A DNA stretch of 64,000 nucleotides from Andrena cerasifolii (taxonomy: Eukaryota; Arthropoda; Insecta; Hymenoptera; Andrenidae). The stretch spans positions 10,682,001 to 10,746,000 of the forward strand of contig NC_135127.1 in assembly GCF_050908995.1 (NCBI RefSeq), given 5' to 3'. A program made the translations under genes and the position numbers. Shown here piece by piece: positions 24,125 to 35,500 of this stretch (positions within the stretch are counted from its first letter, which is position 1; the number at the start of each line of letters is the position of its first letter). The notes beneath the pieces were generated by a model, which was not told the DNA's origin, searched no databases, and saw only the letters and a program-made list of their open reading frames with translations.

Positions 24125-24613
24125 TAGTAGCGGAAAAATAGTTACCACTTTTCCGATTTGCTTTATTTTTGTTATTTTTTAACATCAAATTGGAACTGTG
24201 GTATATGTTTAATATACATATTCTGGTGAATAATTCAAAGCTGTATAAAACGCAGTTAAAATTGAATTTATGTAATTAACAAAAAAAATTTAAGACACTG
24301 AACGGGATAACACAGTTTTGGAGCCGACAAAGGAGTTACCACTTTTGGTATTCTTTTAGGTCGTCGGTAAATTTTTTATTACTTTTCAAAAGTGGTAACA
24401 TTCTAACAGCTTTAAAGGGGTGTTGTCGTGTTTAATGTTATGTAGGGATTTTGTTTATTAGTTAAATAAATTCAACTTCAACTGGGTTTTATACAGTTTC
24501 CAATTCTCTATCAGAATATGTATATTAGGCACATGCTGCAGTTTTGAGTTGATGTTAAAAAATAGTAGAGGTAGAGTGGATCGAAAAAGTGGCAACTTTT
24601 TTGTTCGCTACTG
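24125..24613. mobile_element. Palindromic TA-flanked element, copy A (about 489 bp)
   Basis: Bounded by TA on both sides (24123-24124 and 24614-24615). Ends read (C/T)AGTAGCGGA-AAAA on the left and the complement of CAGTAGCGAACAAAAAAG on the right, then GTTACCACTTTTTC. Homology between the arms extends far inward (for example ACATATTCTG against CAGAATATGT, and AACGCAGTTAAA against TTCAACTGGGTTT), so much of the element is a diverged palindrome. The motif GTTACCACTTTT also appears as an inverted pair in the centre (about 24336-24405). No open frame. TA flanks and a CAGT start fit a Tc1/mariner-type non-autonomous element; that assignment is inference. The second copy is at 46531-47026. Confidence 0.85.
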
Positions 24614-27600
24614 TATGTAACTAGTATAACAGTCACACTGTGATTCCTAGGTCGCACATATTTAACAAACTAACACATGTTCCCTTAATCATTGACTTGT
24701 ATCACTGAAACACAGAATCATCGACTAATTTGCATACAAAACTAGAACTATTCGATTCCCAGATCAGTAGACTAGTAAATTATATCACTGGCTTCCTAAC
24801 ACTCCAGTTAACCAACCCTATTTCACATTTAGCCCCCCTGAACGAATGCTGCAGGCTCAAAAAAAGTGTCATCTCCACCACTAATCTAGAGTCCACAAAC
24901 TTCGGAGATTCCTCGCGTGCCATCTCTCGCGTTTCCCATCTCCACAAAACAAGAAAATTCTGAAAGAACAATCCTCTTTTCACCGCGTACATCCGCGATT
25001 TAATAGTCAGCCCGCCCTCGCATCATCGTTTCCCACTAATGTCTCCCGGCGTCGTTCCAAGCGTCTTTACGCGCAACAGCGAGCACTTTCGTCGCGCCGT
25101 TCGCGCGAACGTCGCCTAATGAATCCGGGCAGCAGACAATGAGCGGGGATCTTCCCAGGGATGGCATTGTGCGACGGGACAATTTCATTACGAGCTGGCT
25201 GGCGACGCTTTTTCACAGACGTTGTCGCCCCTGATTAATTCGATGCGCGAGTCCGGGGTCCGCAGCCAGCGAATTCCATGACTGCGATTCTGGGTCGGCG
25301 GTGGTCCGTGGACGATGACGAACCAGGTCGTTTGGCGCTTTGAAATGGGTCGTGACGTGGTCGAGGAAGATTTCGTGGGACGTGGAGAGCACGGTGGATA
25401 AACGCAAGCTCTTCCTCGAGGGAAGCTGTCATACCCCACGGGCGATTAAGAGCACGAGGTGGGAATTCCATGGAACGATGAATCAGAATTTTTTTAATGA
25501 TGATCTTTACGAGAGAGAGGGGTTGGAAGTTGATGAATAGCCGAGTGGTATCGGTTGTGCCAAGGAAACTAATGTTTTGCGGTGCTCTTTTAAGGAGTAA
25601 GTACCTGGGTTCCAGAAGCCAAGATCATTCTACTAAACGAGTGAACCCTAAATAAAATTCCCCACGACTAAGGGAGCACCAACCCAGCCATCCCTAACCT
25701 AACGATTCCCCAGCTGACGAACGATTCACCCGCCAAAAAAGCCAGCTAACTCAAGAATCGCTGACTACTATGAATTACCATTCCCCAGGCTTCATCGCCC
25801 TGGACAAGACGAATCTCGCACGTCGTCGCGCGAGTATGTCGATTAATTAATCCGCCCAAGGGTGTGGACGAGCGAGCGCGACCGCCCGCTGTGCCCGAGT
25901 AGAAGAGAAGCTGACAAATGCGAGGGCGAGACGGTCACGCCCCAAGCATGATTTGTCTCGGAGTTTCCACGATTTTGCCGAATTAATGGGCACACCTGTA
26001 GAAGTGACTTGGCTCTTACTTCTCGTCGAGGATCACCTCGAGAGGGGTCGAAACAACCCCCGCGCTTCTTCCCAAATAAATCACCGCCGACCCTTCCCAC
26101 CTCCGCCCTTCGCCCCTCTGTCCGCCGCTCCCCCACCGCGTTTAGTTCCCTTTTGTCCCCGGGAAACGCAGAACGGGTAAATATTCAGTGCGTCTGCGTG
26201 TAACATTTATGATAAAGTTCGGCCGGCGCTTTATTTATTATTCATGGGAGGCGGGCTGATGGCGGGCGGACGGGGCTTGGAGGGCCACTTACACGCGCGG
26301 CGGTCGAATTAAAAAAGTTTCCCTTTAATTAATACCGCCCGCCTGTTCCGAGTGCATTCGTCCCGTCGACGCTCGCGCTTCGACGAGGGTTGGAGCCGTC
26401 GCGATCGAAATTTCCTTCCTTCCAGCCTGCTAATTCTTAAGGAATTCCTCTTTTAATTAGATCGAGCCGACTCCCGCGGAGGGGGAGGATTATTAATTAC
26501 CGAGTAAACAGAAGTGTCCCGTTCGCGTGGAGCTAAGTCGCGGGCAGGCCGTTTACGATCGTGGATATTGGTCATTTAATTTAATGAAGCAACGACGAGG
26601 GCGGGGGGTAAGAATAACCGGGAGTCGGGCGACGGTTCAGCGTTGTACGCGGAATGAAATCAAATATCTGGGAGCAGCGGGCGGAGGATAACAAAGGCCA
26701 GGATGCGGCTGTCGGCGTCATGAACATGCAATAACGCTTACCTCGGCCTCGAGGGCTTTCATAAAAACTAATTCTCCCGTTTAATTTCGCTGCTTTATAT
26801 CACGACGTCGCCTCTTATTGCGCCGCGTATCTGCACTCGTGCACCGGCATTTGTCTGAGATCGTCGCGGGAATGAAAGCTGCGGCGGTGGGAAGATGAGG
26901 ATGTTGAAAGAGATATCTGAACGGAGAAGATTTCTCCGTCAGTTCCCTCAATCACTGCTCGCAGAATAATAAAGAATTCGATGTAATAACGTGGACCGAC
27001 GTAGACTTTATACGTCAGGTGGCTGGGATACAGTGGGAAGAAAAGCAAATGGCCTCCGAAATCCGCAACGAAGCCCACCTTTCCTTCGTGCAAATTCAGC
27101 AACCCTTCGCTCTTCCAAACAACACCCACGATTCGCAGACAGCGAAGCGACTGCGCCATCAATCTGATTTTCCTCCGTCCACAATCACACTCAATACACC
27201 CCCATAATCGCATTCACCGCTCCCTCCCACACCCGCGGATCAAAGACACTCGCATTCCCTTATTCCGAAGCCAGTGAATCAAAGCTGAAGTCAAAGTGAA
27301 CTCCAGCGACGAAAATACAAAAGAAAACTTCCCACACCGCTTTCCATCCTTTTTCCTGCGTCCTGCCTCCCCCTCCGTCCCGGTTTTTGTCTCCGTTTTA
27401 TCACTTCCCCGCCTCCTCGCCGACAGACGCCCCCCCTCGTACCAGCAATATATAAGTTACTCGCTGCCCGTGGAAAAACTTAATAAAAATAACGATATTA
27501 CGGCGAAGGGAGGTGTGGGCAGCTGTCCAGGCCCGGCAATTACCGTCTCCGCGTTGCAGCCTGGTAAATATAACAGCTGGCCAGGGTCGCGACAAGACAG

Positions 27601-28313
27601 GTCCAGCGTCCTGGCCAGATATATCGCGCGAGATATTGCCGGGACACTCGCAGCGATCCTTTCCAGGAGGCTCGTTACAGGGACGCCTCGGCGCACGTCG
27701 ATTCTTATAAGCGACGCTGACGGAGAGGGACGATCGTCGGGGATTATGTGGCGAATTTACTGGCTTCGCCGCCACTGGAGGGGAGCTGCTGGGAATTCTT
27801 GGAATATCGGCGTCGTTAATTAAAGGATTACGTGATGGGACCCCTCGTTATACCAGCGAATATTCAGAACATCGGGCGGGGCTTTTTACGATGCGAAGCC
27901 CCCGTCCCTCTATCCGTGTTGAATTTACGCGTCGTTGGCCCGCGAAATTCGGGAGCTCGTTAAGACATCCTGTTTCGTGTTCGCCGGTGATCTTAGGATG
28001 AAGGGGGGCGGTAGTTTCTTGCGTGGGGAATCGAAGTTGCGGGGACGTTTTAAGTGAATGGTAATGAGGCTTTCCTTTATGGGCCAGTGGAAGTTTCAAG
28101 GCGTCGGTGTTTTTGATGGGTGAGTGTAACGGACAGTAGTTGCTCCCAGGGTTTTCTTTGAACTGGGAGTTGCGGGTGAGAATTTCATATTAGAGATATG
28201 AGCGTACCTTTGAGCTTAAGTGTAGAGAGATTGGTGGGATTCCAGGGAATAGATTGACACGTTGAATTCACAGTTGCGTGGAGTATCTACTGATGTTTAA
28301 AATTGGAGAAGAA
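24614..28313. other. No gene seen; AT-box-rich section inside
   Basis: Contains an A/C-rich stretch (about 25600-25790), GC-rich DNA (about 25840-26180) and the TAATTA-rich block 26220-26800. The 175-codon frame at 27296-27823 (plus) overlaps a 124-codon minus frame and lacks recognisable motifs. Confidence 0.4.
26220..26800. promoter_or_regulatory. Candidate enhancer rich in TAATTA/TTTAAT boxes
   Basis: Within about 580 bp of otherwise GC-rich DNA there are CTTTATTTATTATTCATG, CCCTTTAATTAATACC, CTTTTAATTAGATC, ATTATTAATTACCG, TCATTTAATTTAATG and TTTCATAAAAACTAATTC. TAATTA and TTTATG-type words are established homeodomain recognition cores. Clustering in short AT islands inside GC-rich sequence is typical of conserved non-coding DNA near insect developmental genes. 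No target gene is visible in the window. Enhancer function is inference. Confidence 0.25.
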
Positions 28314-28826
28314 TTAAGGGGGTAGGTTACCCTCGATAGCCATAAAACGGGTATTTTTTCAAACACGAATTGTAAAGTGATAAATAACAGTAGAGAAAAC
28401 GTTTTTTAAAAGTTTTAATCGTTATTCTATGAGCTTTAACATAAAAAAAGAAATGTCTAAATATCTCTGTGTACATAAAAGTTTTCAGTAAAAATGTAAA
28501 GGCGTGTGCGCAGTGATGGTGAACATAAAATCTCGAAAACCGCTCCGAAGATTTGGATGAAAATTTAATGAGAGTTGCAGCAAACCATTCCCTACGATGT
28601 GTCGAGAGCGGATTTTCGAGATAAATTCTGAAAAAAATGATAAAAAATATTTACCATGCAAGAAATCGATAAAATCGTATTTTTCAACATAAAAATTATA
28701 TTATTCTTTTTTTCGAGAACGATTAAAACTAGAAAAAACGTTCTCTCTACTGTTATTAATCACTTTGCAATTAGCGTTTCAAAAAAGGCTTGTTCGAGGG
28801 CTATAAAGGGTAACCTACCCGCTTAA
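28314..28826. mobile_element. TTAA-flanked element with 112-bp inverted arms (513 bp)
   Basis: Bounded by TTAA at 28314-28317 and 28823-28826. Left end TTAAGGGGGTAGGTTACCCT and right end (complement) TTAAGCGGGTAGGTTACCCT begin arms of about 112 bp (28314-28425 and 28712-28826). The arms share ATAACAGTAGAGA(A/G)AACGTTTT and AGTTTTAATCGTT. The centre of about 290 bp is AT-rich and non-coding. Matching TTAA flanks on both sides make the boundaries the best defined in the window. A non-autonomous DNA transposon; the superfamily (piggyBac-like by TTAA, or another) is unresolved. Confidence 0.87.
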
Positions 28827-31800
28827 GCTTCAGGGTAAAATAATTAAATTATTTACAATGAAGTCTAGCTGATCCGATTCCAGCGATTCAATATAGTAGG
28901 AGTAACTGAAAGTGATGATAATCGCTGGTGAACGCGACTAGCAATTTTTGACCGCGATAAATCGAGCAATTATCCCGATACCGCGTGGGGTCTTCCACGA
29001 GAAATGCTCCGTGTGACGATAAACCGAAGGGGCGAAAGAGAAACAAAGAAGACGAAATTGGTGTCTAGGCAAAGAAAAGACAAAAGGCAGGGAAAAAGAA
29101 GCAACGCAGAAAAGAAAAAGGGAGACCTACAACCACAGAAAATAGAAGGGAATGGACCATATTGGCGCTAATTATCAGCAAATCGGTCAAGGGTCCGGGA
29201 CCGTTTAGATAATCATCTATCGGCTGCCTGTTTGCCTGGAAAAAAGGAGGAACACCCTTTACAAGGGATCCGCCACTTGTCCGACCGTTGGATAGGACAG
29301 GTGACCATATTTTAGAATTACGGCTGCAAAGATCGCCGACAAATATTTGCGGTCGTTTTAGGCGAGGGTAAAGGTGACGACACGACGTCCCCGCGTGTAA
29401 TTCTGGAATTTATGGGCGATGACCAGGGGGGAACGAAAGGGTGCAGGATGAACGATAGCGCAGCCAAGATTCTTTGGGGTGTGGAAGGGACGAGGGTGGT
29501 ATTAGAAAAGCGATGGTGGCTGTGGTATGTTGTCTAATATCCCTCATATGTTAAAAGGGGAATACATAATTGTTTATAAGTGAACGTGGAGGCGCTCGGT
29601 AAATTCTTCGAGCTAATTGTCAAAGAACTTGACAGGCCTGTAATTTCATTATCTTTAATCGATGCATAACCACGTTGAAACCCTCTTTTCTTCTTTTAAA
29701 ACAACCCATAGGAGCAGACAAAGAGGCTCGACGCATCAAACAGCTTCACCCGCCACGACGCTGTTAGCGAAACGATACTCGATTAGACTTGCCATCGAAA
29801 GTGGCTACACTTTGGAGTTTCGCGTTCAGCCCCGCCGACAGCGAGGGCTTGTTTTTCGCGGTAATTGCTTTCATTGGTAAATTGCATCGCGCTGCAGGCA
29901 CGCCTAAAAGCGAGCAGTCCGATAGACGATGACGTTCAAAGCGCGGTCGCTGAAGGGAGCTGCGAAGTAGCGATGGAATCGAGTTCGTCGACTGCACAGA
30001 ACTATTAATTAATAAATCTCCCCTCTCTACAGTTAAGTAGCATTACGAATTATTAAAATTCGACACAGAGAAATAACTCGTCTTGTAACTTTCACTCGGA
30101 GTCTGTTGAAGCAGAAATTCATGCAAATAGAATTCGAAGAAAGCTTTGAAAGTACTCAGGGATTATTCAGTTGATACCGAGCACCAACATCCACGTTTAA
30201 TTCCATTCCACTCGCAGCCACTATTTTGATTTACCAAAGTAGTCGCGCAGCCTTTGGACTTGTCCCACCAACTTCCAAATTAATCGAGGTACGCTCGGTC
30301 CCATCGCTAATTAAAATTATATCGCGGTCTGTGCACGGCAAACGAATTCATTCGGCGGTGTCTGTGGCACGGTCCGCTAAAGTACAATTAATATTCGGGT
30401 TTTCGATGTGGTTTTCATTAGCGACGTTGAAATTTGGGAATCGACGATGAAATCAGATTACAGGGTAAATCCTGCCGCTCAATAGCGACCATATTCTGCA
30501 GACTTTTAATCCCGACTGGAAATTATATCGTACTAATTCTTCTTACGCTACAAACCTCGATTCGGTACACTGTGTAATCCACGGCAATTCGTTTGGCAAT
30601 AAATTAAACCACTGAAACGTAATTAACCCTTCCTGATACCGTTCTCTCAGTCGCCACGTAACGACGACGAAGATGCTACTACCTGCTATTACCAAGAATA
30701 CTAAGAACTATGATTAAACAGATTAAAGTGTCATAACCACTAACTTCTCCGAAGAAGCACCATTATCTTCATCCTCCAGCTCGCGTTATTCGCTCAGAAA
30801 AATTCCTCCCCGGGGCTCGTTAATCACCGTGAACCAATTCGAGGACTAAATATACGCCACAAAGGCCTTCCTCCTTCCACGAGCCGGTTCGTTCCAATTT
30901 TGGAGGACAGGAATTTCGCGGGTCTCGTGGCTTTTACTTTTTGCGGGACGCGGTCTAAAACCGACTGGAGAGCTCGAGGGCCACTTCGCGGACAAAGAAT
31001 CGTATTTTTAACCGTTTCTGGTTACTACACCTTCGGCGCGGCCCGCCAGCCATCCTTCCCTCGAATTTTCCTCGTTACAAGAAGAGCCCCGGCCACGTTC
31101 AAGAGAAATATGACGGGCTTTAGAGGCTCCGCGCGCACGCAGCGCGGCATGCGCACGGAGAAACATGGCTCGGCTGCGTACACTTCCCATTTCTCTTTTG
31201 TAGCCTTAAAATTAAACACATTCGAAGCTTCCTTTGCATCATTATTCCTCGGCGAGTGACAGCAAAATGGATGGAAATTGCGCGCGTATAAATATTCGGA
31301 ATACAATTATCCCCTGAATTTTATTTTATCCTGAATGTAGTAAAGCTTCAAGGTAATTTAAAATATTTTTAATTCTTCCGTTAATCGACAAATCCTCTGT
31401 TCCCTGTAAAAAGTTCCATCGTCGAGTTCTGCACGTTAATGTGCCTCGGTTCGGGGGAAAAGAAAAGCGTGGTCGCTAGTCGGCGATTAATTTCAAGGGC
31501 CGGGGAAGGGCTTTCGACGAATCGACGTCGGTCCCGTGGCCACAAATCACCCGCGGAAACAACGAAACTTTCCGGCCAGGAATTGCTCGCTAAGAGCCAT
31601 CGTAAATTCATTTCGAGCGCGCTCGCGCAATTTCAGCCCCCCCGCCGCGGTACCTACTCCAAATATTTTTCCAGCTCCCTGCACCCGAAAGCCGGAAATT
31701 TAAAAGCTCCGCCGCGGCGCGCCGCGCCGCTAATCGCCCGGCCCGATGATCCGCCATTCTGCACGCCACCCGATAATCGAATTTCGCGATTACGCCGCCG

Positions 31801-32295
31801 ATGCGTGCATGTAAACTCTCTCCGCCTCCTCTTCCCACCCCCGATGTCTCTCTCTCCCAACGCGGTCGCGTTAAAACCGTCGAGCCGTTTGCTTCTCGAT
31901 AAAAATTTCGCCCCGATGGCCGGTGTAGAACTCTGCCGCGGGAGCAAACGCTAATAGTAACGGCACGGAATTAAATCGGAAATAAATCGACCGTGCACAT
32001 CGGTGCTCGGATATTTCCCTCCCCTAAACCAATATTCATTTTTTCCGCTTGGAACCTGCGGCGGGCCTCGATGGTACAAGCCTCGGCTGGCTTCAAAATT
32101 CGTGGCGCGATTATAAAGTGTTGTAAGGGTGTAGTTGCTTTTCCGTGACGTTTCAATTCAGGGGAGACTGATTTTCAGAGATTGTTTTATGGAGCACGAC
32201 TATTCGGGCCACCCCGTTTATGGCCAGTCAGATCGGGGACAGAAACTGTTACGAGGTCCGAGCGAGTAAAGCAGCAAACAAACGGGTACCAAAGA
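28827..32295. other. No gene seen
   Basis: Includes a purine-rich tract at about 29021-29125 (AAAGAAAAGACAAAAGGCAG-type sequence). The frames at 30900-31259 and 31439-31954 (plus) overlap minus-strand frames of similar size and have no recognisable domain. Confidence 0.4.
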
Positions 32296-32590
32296 AACGA
32301 TTACAGAGGGGAAAGTTTCATCGGAGGACAGAGTGGAACTTCTCCGAAGCTGTTGTCTGTTTCCTCGACGAAAATGGGCTATCGAAAACTCGACTGGCAA
32401 AGAAAGAGGCGCCAAAGGACGAGTCACTAAAGGAAGTTCTTTCCGAGGGCACGGGAAAGTGGGGATAAAGGAGCTTTAGGCAGAATATTAGCCATCGAGA
32501 ACTCGTTTGAAAAGAAGGCAAGTTCTAGGAGCGCGATTAGCGAAGGGGGAAAGTTTCTTCGGAAAGTGGAGTAGAATTTTGAGGCAGCCG
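32296..32590. repeat. Degenerate tandem duplication, about 111-125 bp period
   Basis: Three related blocks recur: GATTACAGAGGGGAAAGTTT near 32299, TCACTAAAGGAAGTTCTTTC near 32424, and GATTAGCGAAGGGGGAAAGT near 32535. ATCGAAAACTCG at 32381 pairs with ATCGAGAACTCG at 32493. The copies are well diverged, so this is an old local duplication; boundaries are approximate. Confidence 0.4.
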
Positions 32591-35500
32591 ATTCGATCGG
32601 AGGCCCGCTTAAGCTCTATTAATTACATATCCCGTGAAATTTCAGACTCGACAGTCCCCAATTCCGAATGCAACGGTAATTGAGTCTGTTCCAGCGAGTT
32701 GGTTCAAGATCCACAAGAAACTTGGCGTATTTCACTGCTGTGGACGTCGCGATTGCTTTACAAATTCTCGAGTTTCCTCGAGCGTTCGACGGCGTCTCGA
32801 TTCGACGGCAAATAACGCGCAGGAAGGCGCGGGAAATTTATCTACGGATTCCTCCAAGCCGACGGAATCCTTTATAGTTGTGGCGCACAAAGAAGACCAC
32901 TATTTCTCGAACTTTACCACCGACGGTGAAAGCTTGCGAGCTCCGATTCGCACGCCAAACACTTTAAATATGTAACTCGGTGTCAGTGGTGCTCGGGTCG
33001 GCGCCAGAATGTCTGTGCTCGAACCTCTGGCTGCTTCGGTTTCCCTCATCGGGACGTGTTTCCTTCTTGCAACTGCGATCAATGTCCCTCGACATGTTTA
33101 AATAATTAAAACGATCCCTTTCCAAACTTAATTAATTGATCCACTAACTACAAAGTAGTGGAGGTGATATATCATATTGTAAATCTTCTCAATGCACAGT
33201 TTGATAGAATCCATGAACTCCGTAGCCTCCAATTCATCGAGTGCCTTATGTCCGATTAAATGCAGAATCCTTATCAGCTTCTGTAATTTTGACAACATAC
33301 TATCGGTGCTAATGTAATCCATACAGCTTCCACTAGTTCGTAGTTTCGAGCATTAAAGGAACCCCTAAATTAAAGGGGCCAACGTAGCCCAAGTGCGACG
33401 TAAAATTAGAGCTCGATCAGGGGCGCAGGAAGGTCCGTAGATTAAAGCTATCGACCCAGAGCGTTTCCTAGCGCCTTCCCCGCTCGCCTGCAGCAAGCAT
33501 ATTACAATAATTGACCAGGGGTTACCTTTGACCCGCGACAACGTGGCCCCGTCCGTCAGGAGACGCCACGATGACATCTCGGCCCTCGGATAACCCAATT
33601 TGCCTCCCTCTGATCGAGGGTCGTCGTAGTTCGATGCGTGGAGGGCCTCTGCGTCTTCGTCGCGATCGGGACCCCTTCTTCAACGCTAGTGGAACGCAGA
33701 TCTGCGAGCGCGGCTGGACAGAGGGTCGGTCGAGTGGCCCGACCCTCGTGCCTCGTTCGCAGAATTACCAGAGGGGCACGAAGGGAGTCCTACAGGGAAA
33801 TCACGTTGTACGCCGATTGTCAGCGAGAAATTCTACGGGAGAATTCCTCTGGAACTGCAGAACGAATTCAAAAGCACAATTAAAGACCAATCCAGCGAAA
33901 ACGTGTTGAAGATTGTACAATTCATTTCGAGCAAGTAGTTTAGGGCGTCATTAGTCAGACACTTCTATGTCTCTTTAATTCTACGATACCATTGATATTA
34001 TACGGCTGCAATTTATATTGAGGCATGAAAATCTTCAGTGGATTCAAACTGATGTATAGCAGATTGTGGAGTATACTATCTTCAAAGTAAAAGTAGACAT
34101 TCGGGACCGAATGAAGAATGTCCCCCGTGAAACTGATTTCAGAAGGGAATAACCTAGTGTTCCTCCGGTTTTCGACGCGGGATGAAGTCATACGCAGACG
34201 ACGCTCATCGATAAGGATTTCCGCGGGATGGAGCTGACTTCTGGTCTCCTGACCGTTGACTTTCCACCTCTGTTTCGCCTACTCACCCTTTTCCTCTCGC
34301 CGCGTTAGGGGACGCAATTACTTAAAGCAACCGCCCCTTTTCCCGGCCGATGAAAAACACGCGGGCCCTCCACGGCTGCGCCGCTCAAATCCTATCCATT
34401 TGTCAGCTCGCCCTTGGCCAACGGACGGACTTTTTTTCTGCTTCTGCATGCCTGGCGAACGGGGAGACGTGAAAGGTCGACAAACCCTCCGCGTTCCTCC
34501 GGAGACGATCGTCGACGACGCTCGACGATGCTCGCGCGGGGATTCCCTACTTTCACGGAGGAATGAAAGGGATAAATCACCCCCGTGGATTCAGGGGCTG
34601 GTCTGCCTTTCCGCGAGGCTCCGAGTGGAAACGAAGCGACCGAACGAGACGTGGGCGGGATACGCTCGAGATTTAATCACGTTTCGATTCTTTTTTCCAT
34701 GCTGGACATTTGCCGGGTGTCGGGGAACTCCCTTCGCATCTATCTTCCGATGATAGAGGCTCGAATGTATTAACGCTTCGTGGAGGGGGCTTCGGAATGA
34801 ATACGTTTAGTTTACGTAACTGCAAATACAATAATGTGTAAACCGTCGTAGCGACTTTAAGTATTGTTACTTTTTCTTTATTTTTCTCTTGTGCACTAAT
34901 GGGACTTTATCCTATATATATTAAATAAATATTAATAATCGCAATTCAAGGAAAAATAGGTTGTTAATCTTCGCAAGCTTCCATTTCTAAAATTACCTAA
35001 ATAGGGAGTAAGTATTCTTCAACTATGTCTAGCGCGCGTGTCTGGCTAGTGACGTCCTAATCTACTGCGTCGCAGCCTAGGAGCCTACATTCGCTGGGTG
35101 CCTGGAGAATTTGTAAACGAACAGATGATCCAGAAATATTATTTCATCCGTTTAAGTCAGCAGCAAATACGCTCGCTTAATTTAACAGACATTACATAGA
35201 CGACTTACTTGTGGAAATTCTTAATTCGGTAACTTAATGAGACCTTGGAAGGAAGATTGAGAGGAACTATACACGGCTCTTTAAACGTTAATCGGCCGTA
35301 ATCGACGCTTCGTTGCAGGCCAGAGCGAGTGTTTCCCTCGCCGGGAACGGACAGAAATACCATCCAGCCGACTAATCCCTAATAATTCCGAGTGATTTAC
35401 CATCGATCCTTATCAGGCAGTGGGCCTCGATTCACCGCCAAATTGTTATCGCGCGCGTCTGCTCGCGTCACTAGTCTCCCGGACAAAGTGGAGACGGAAG

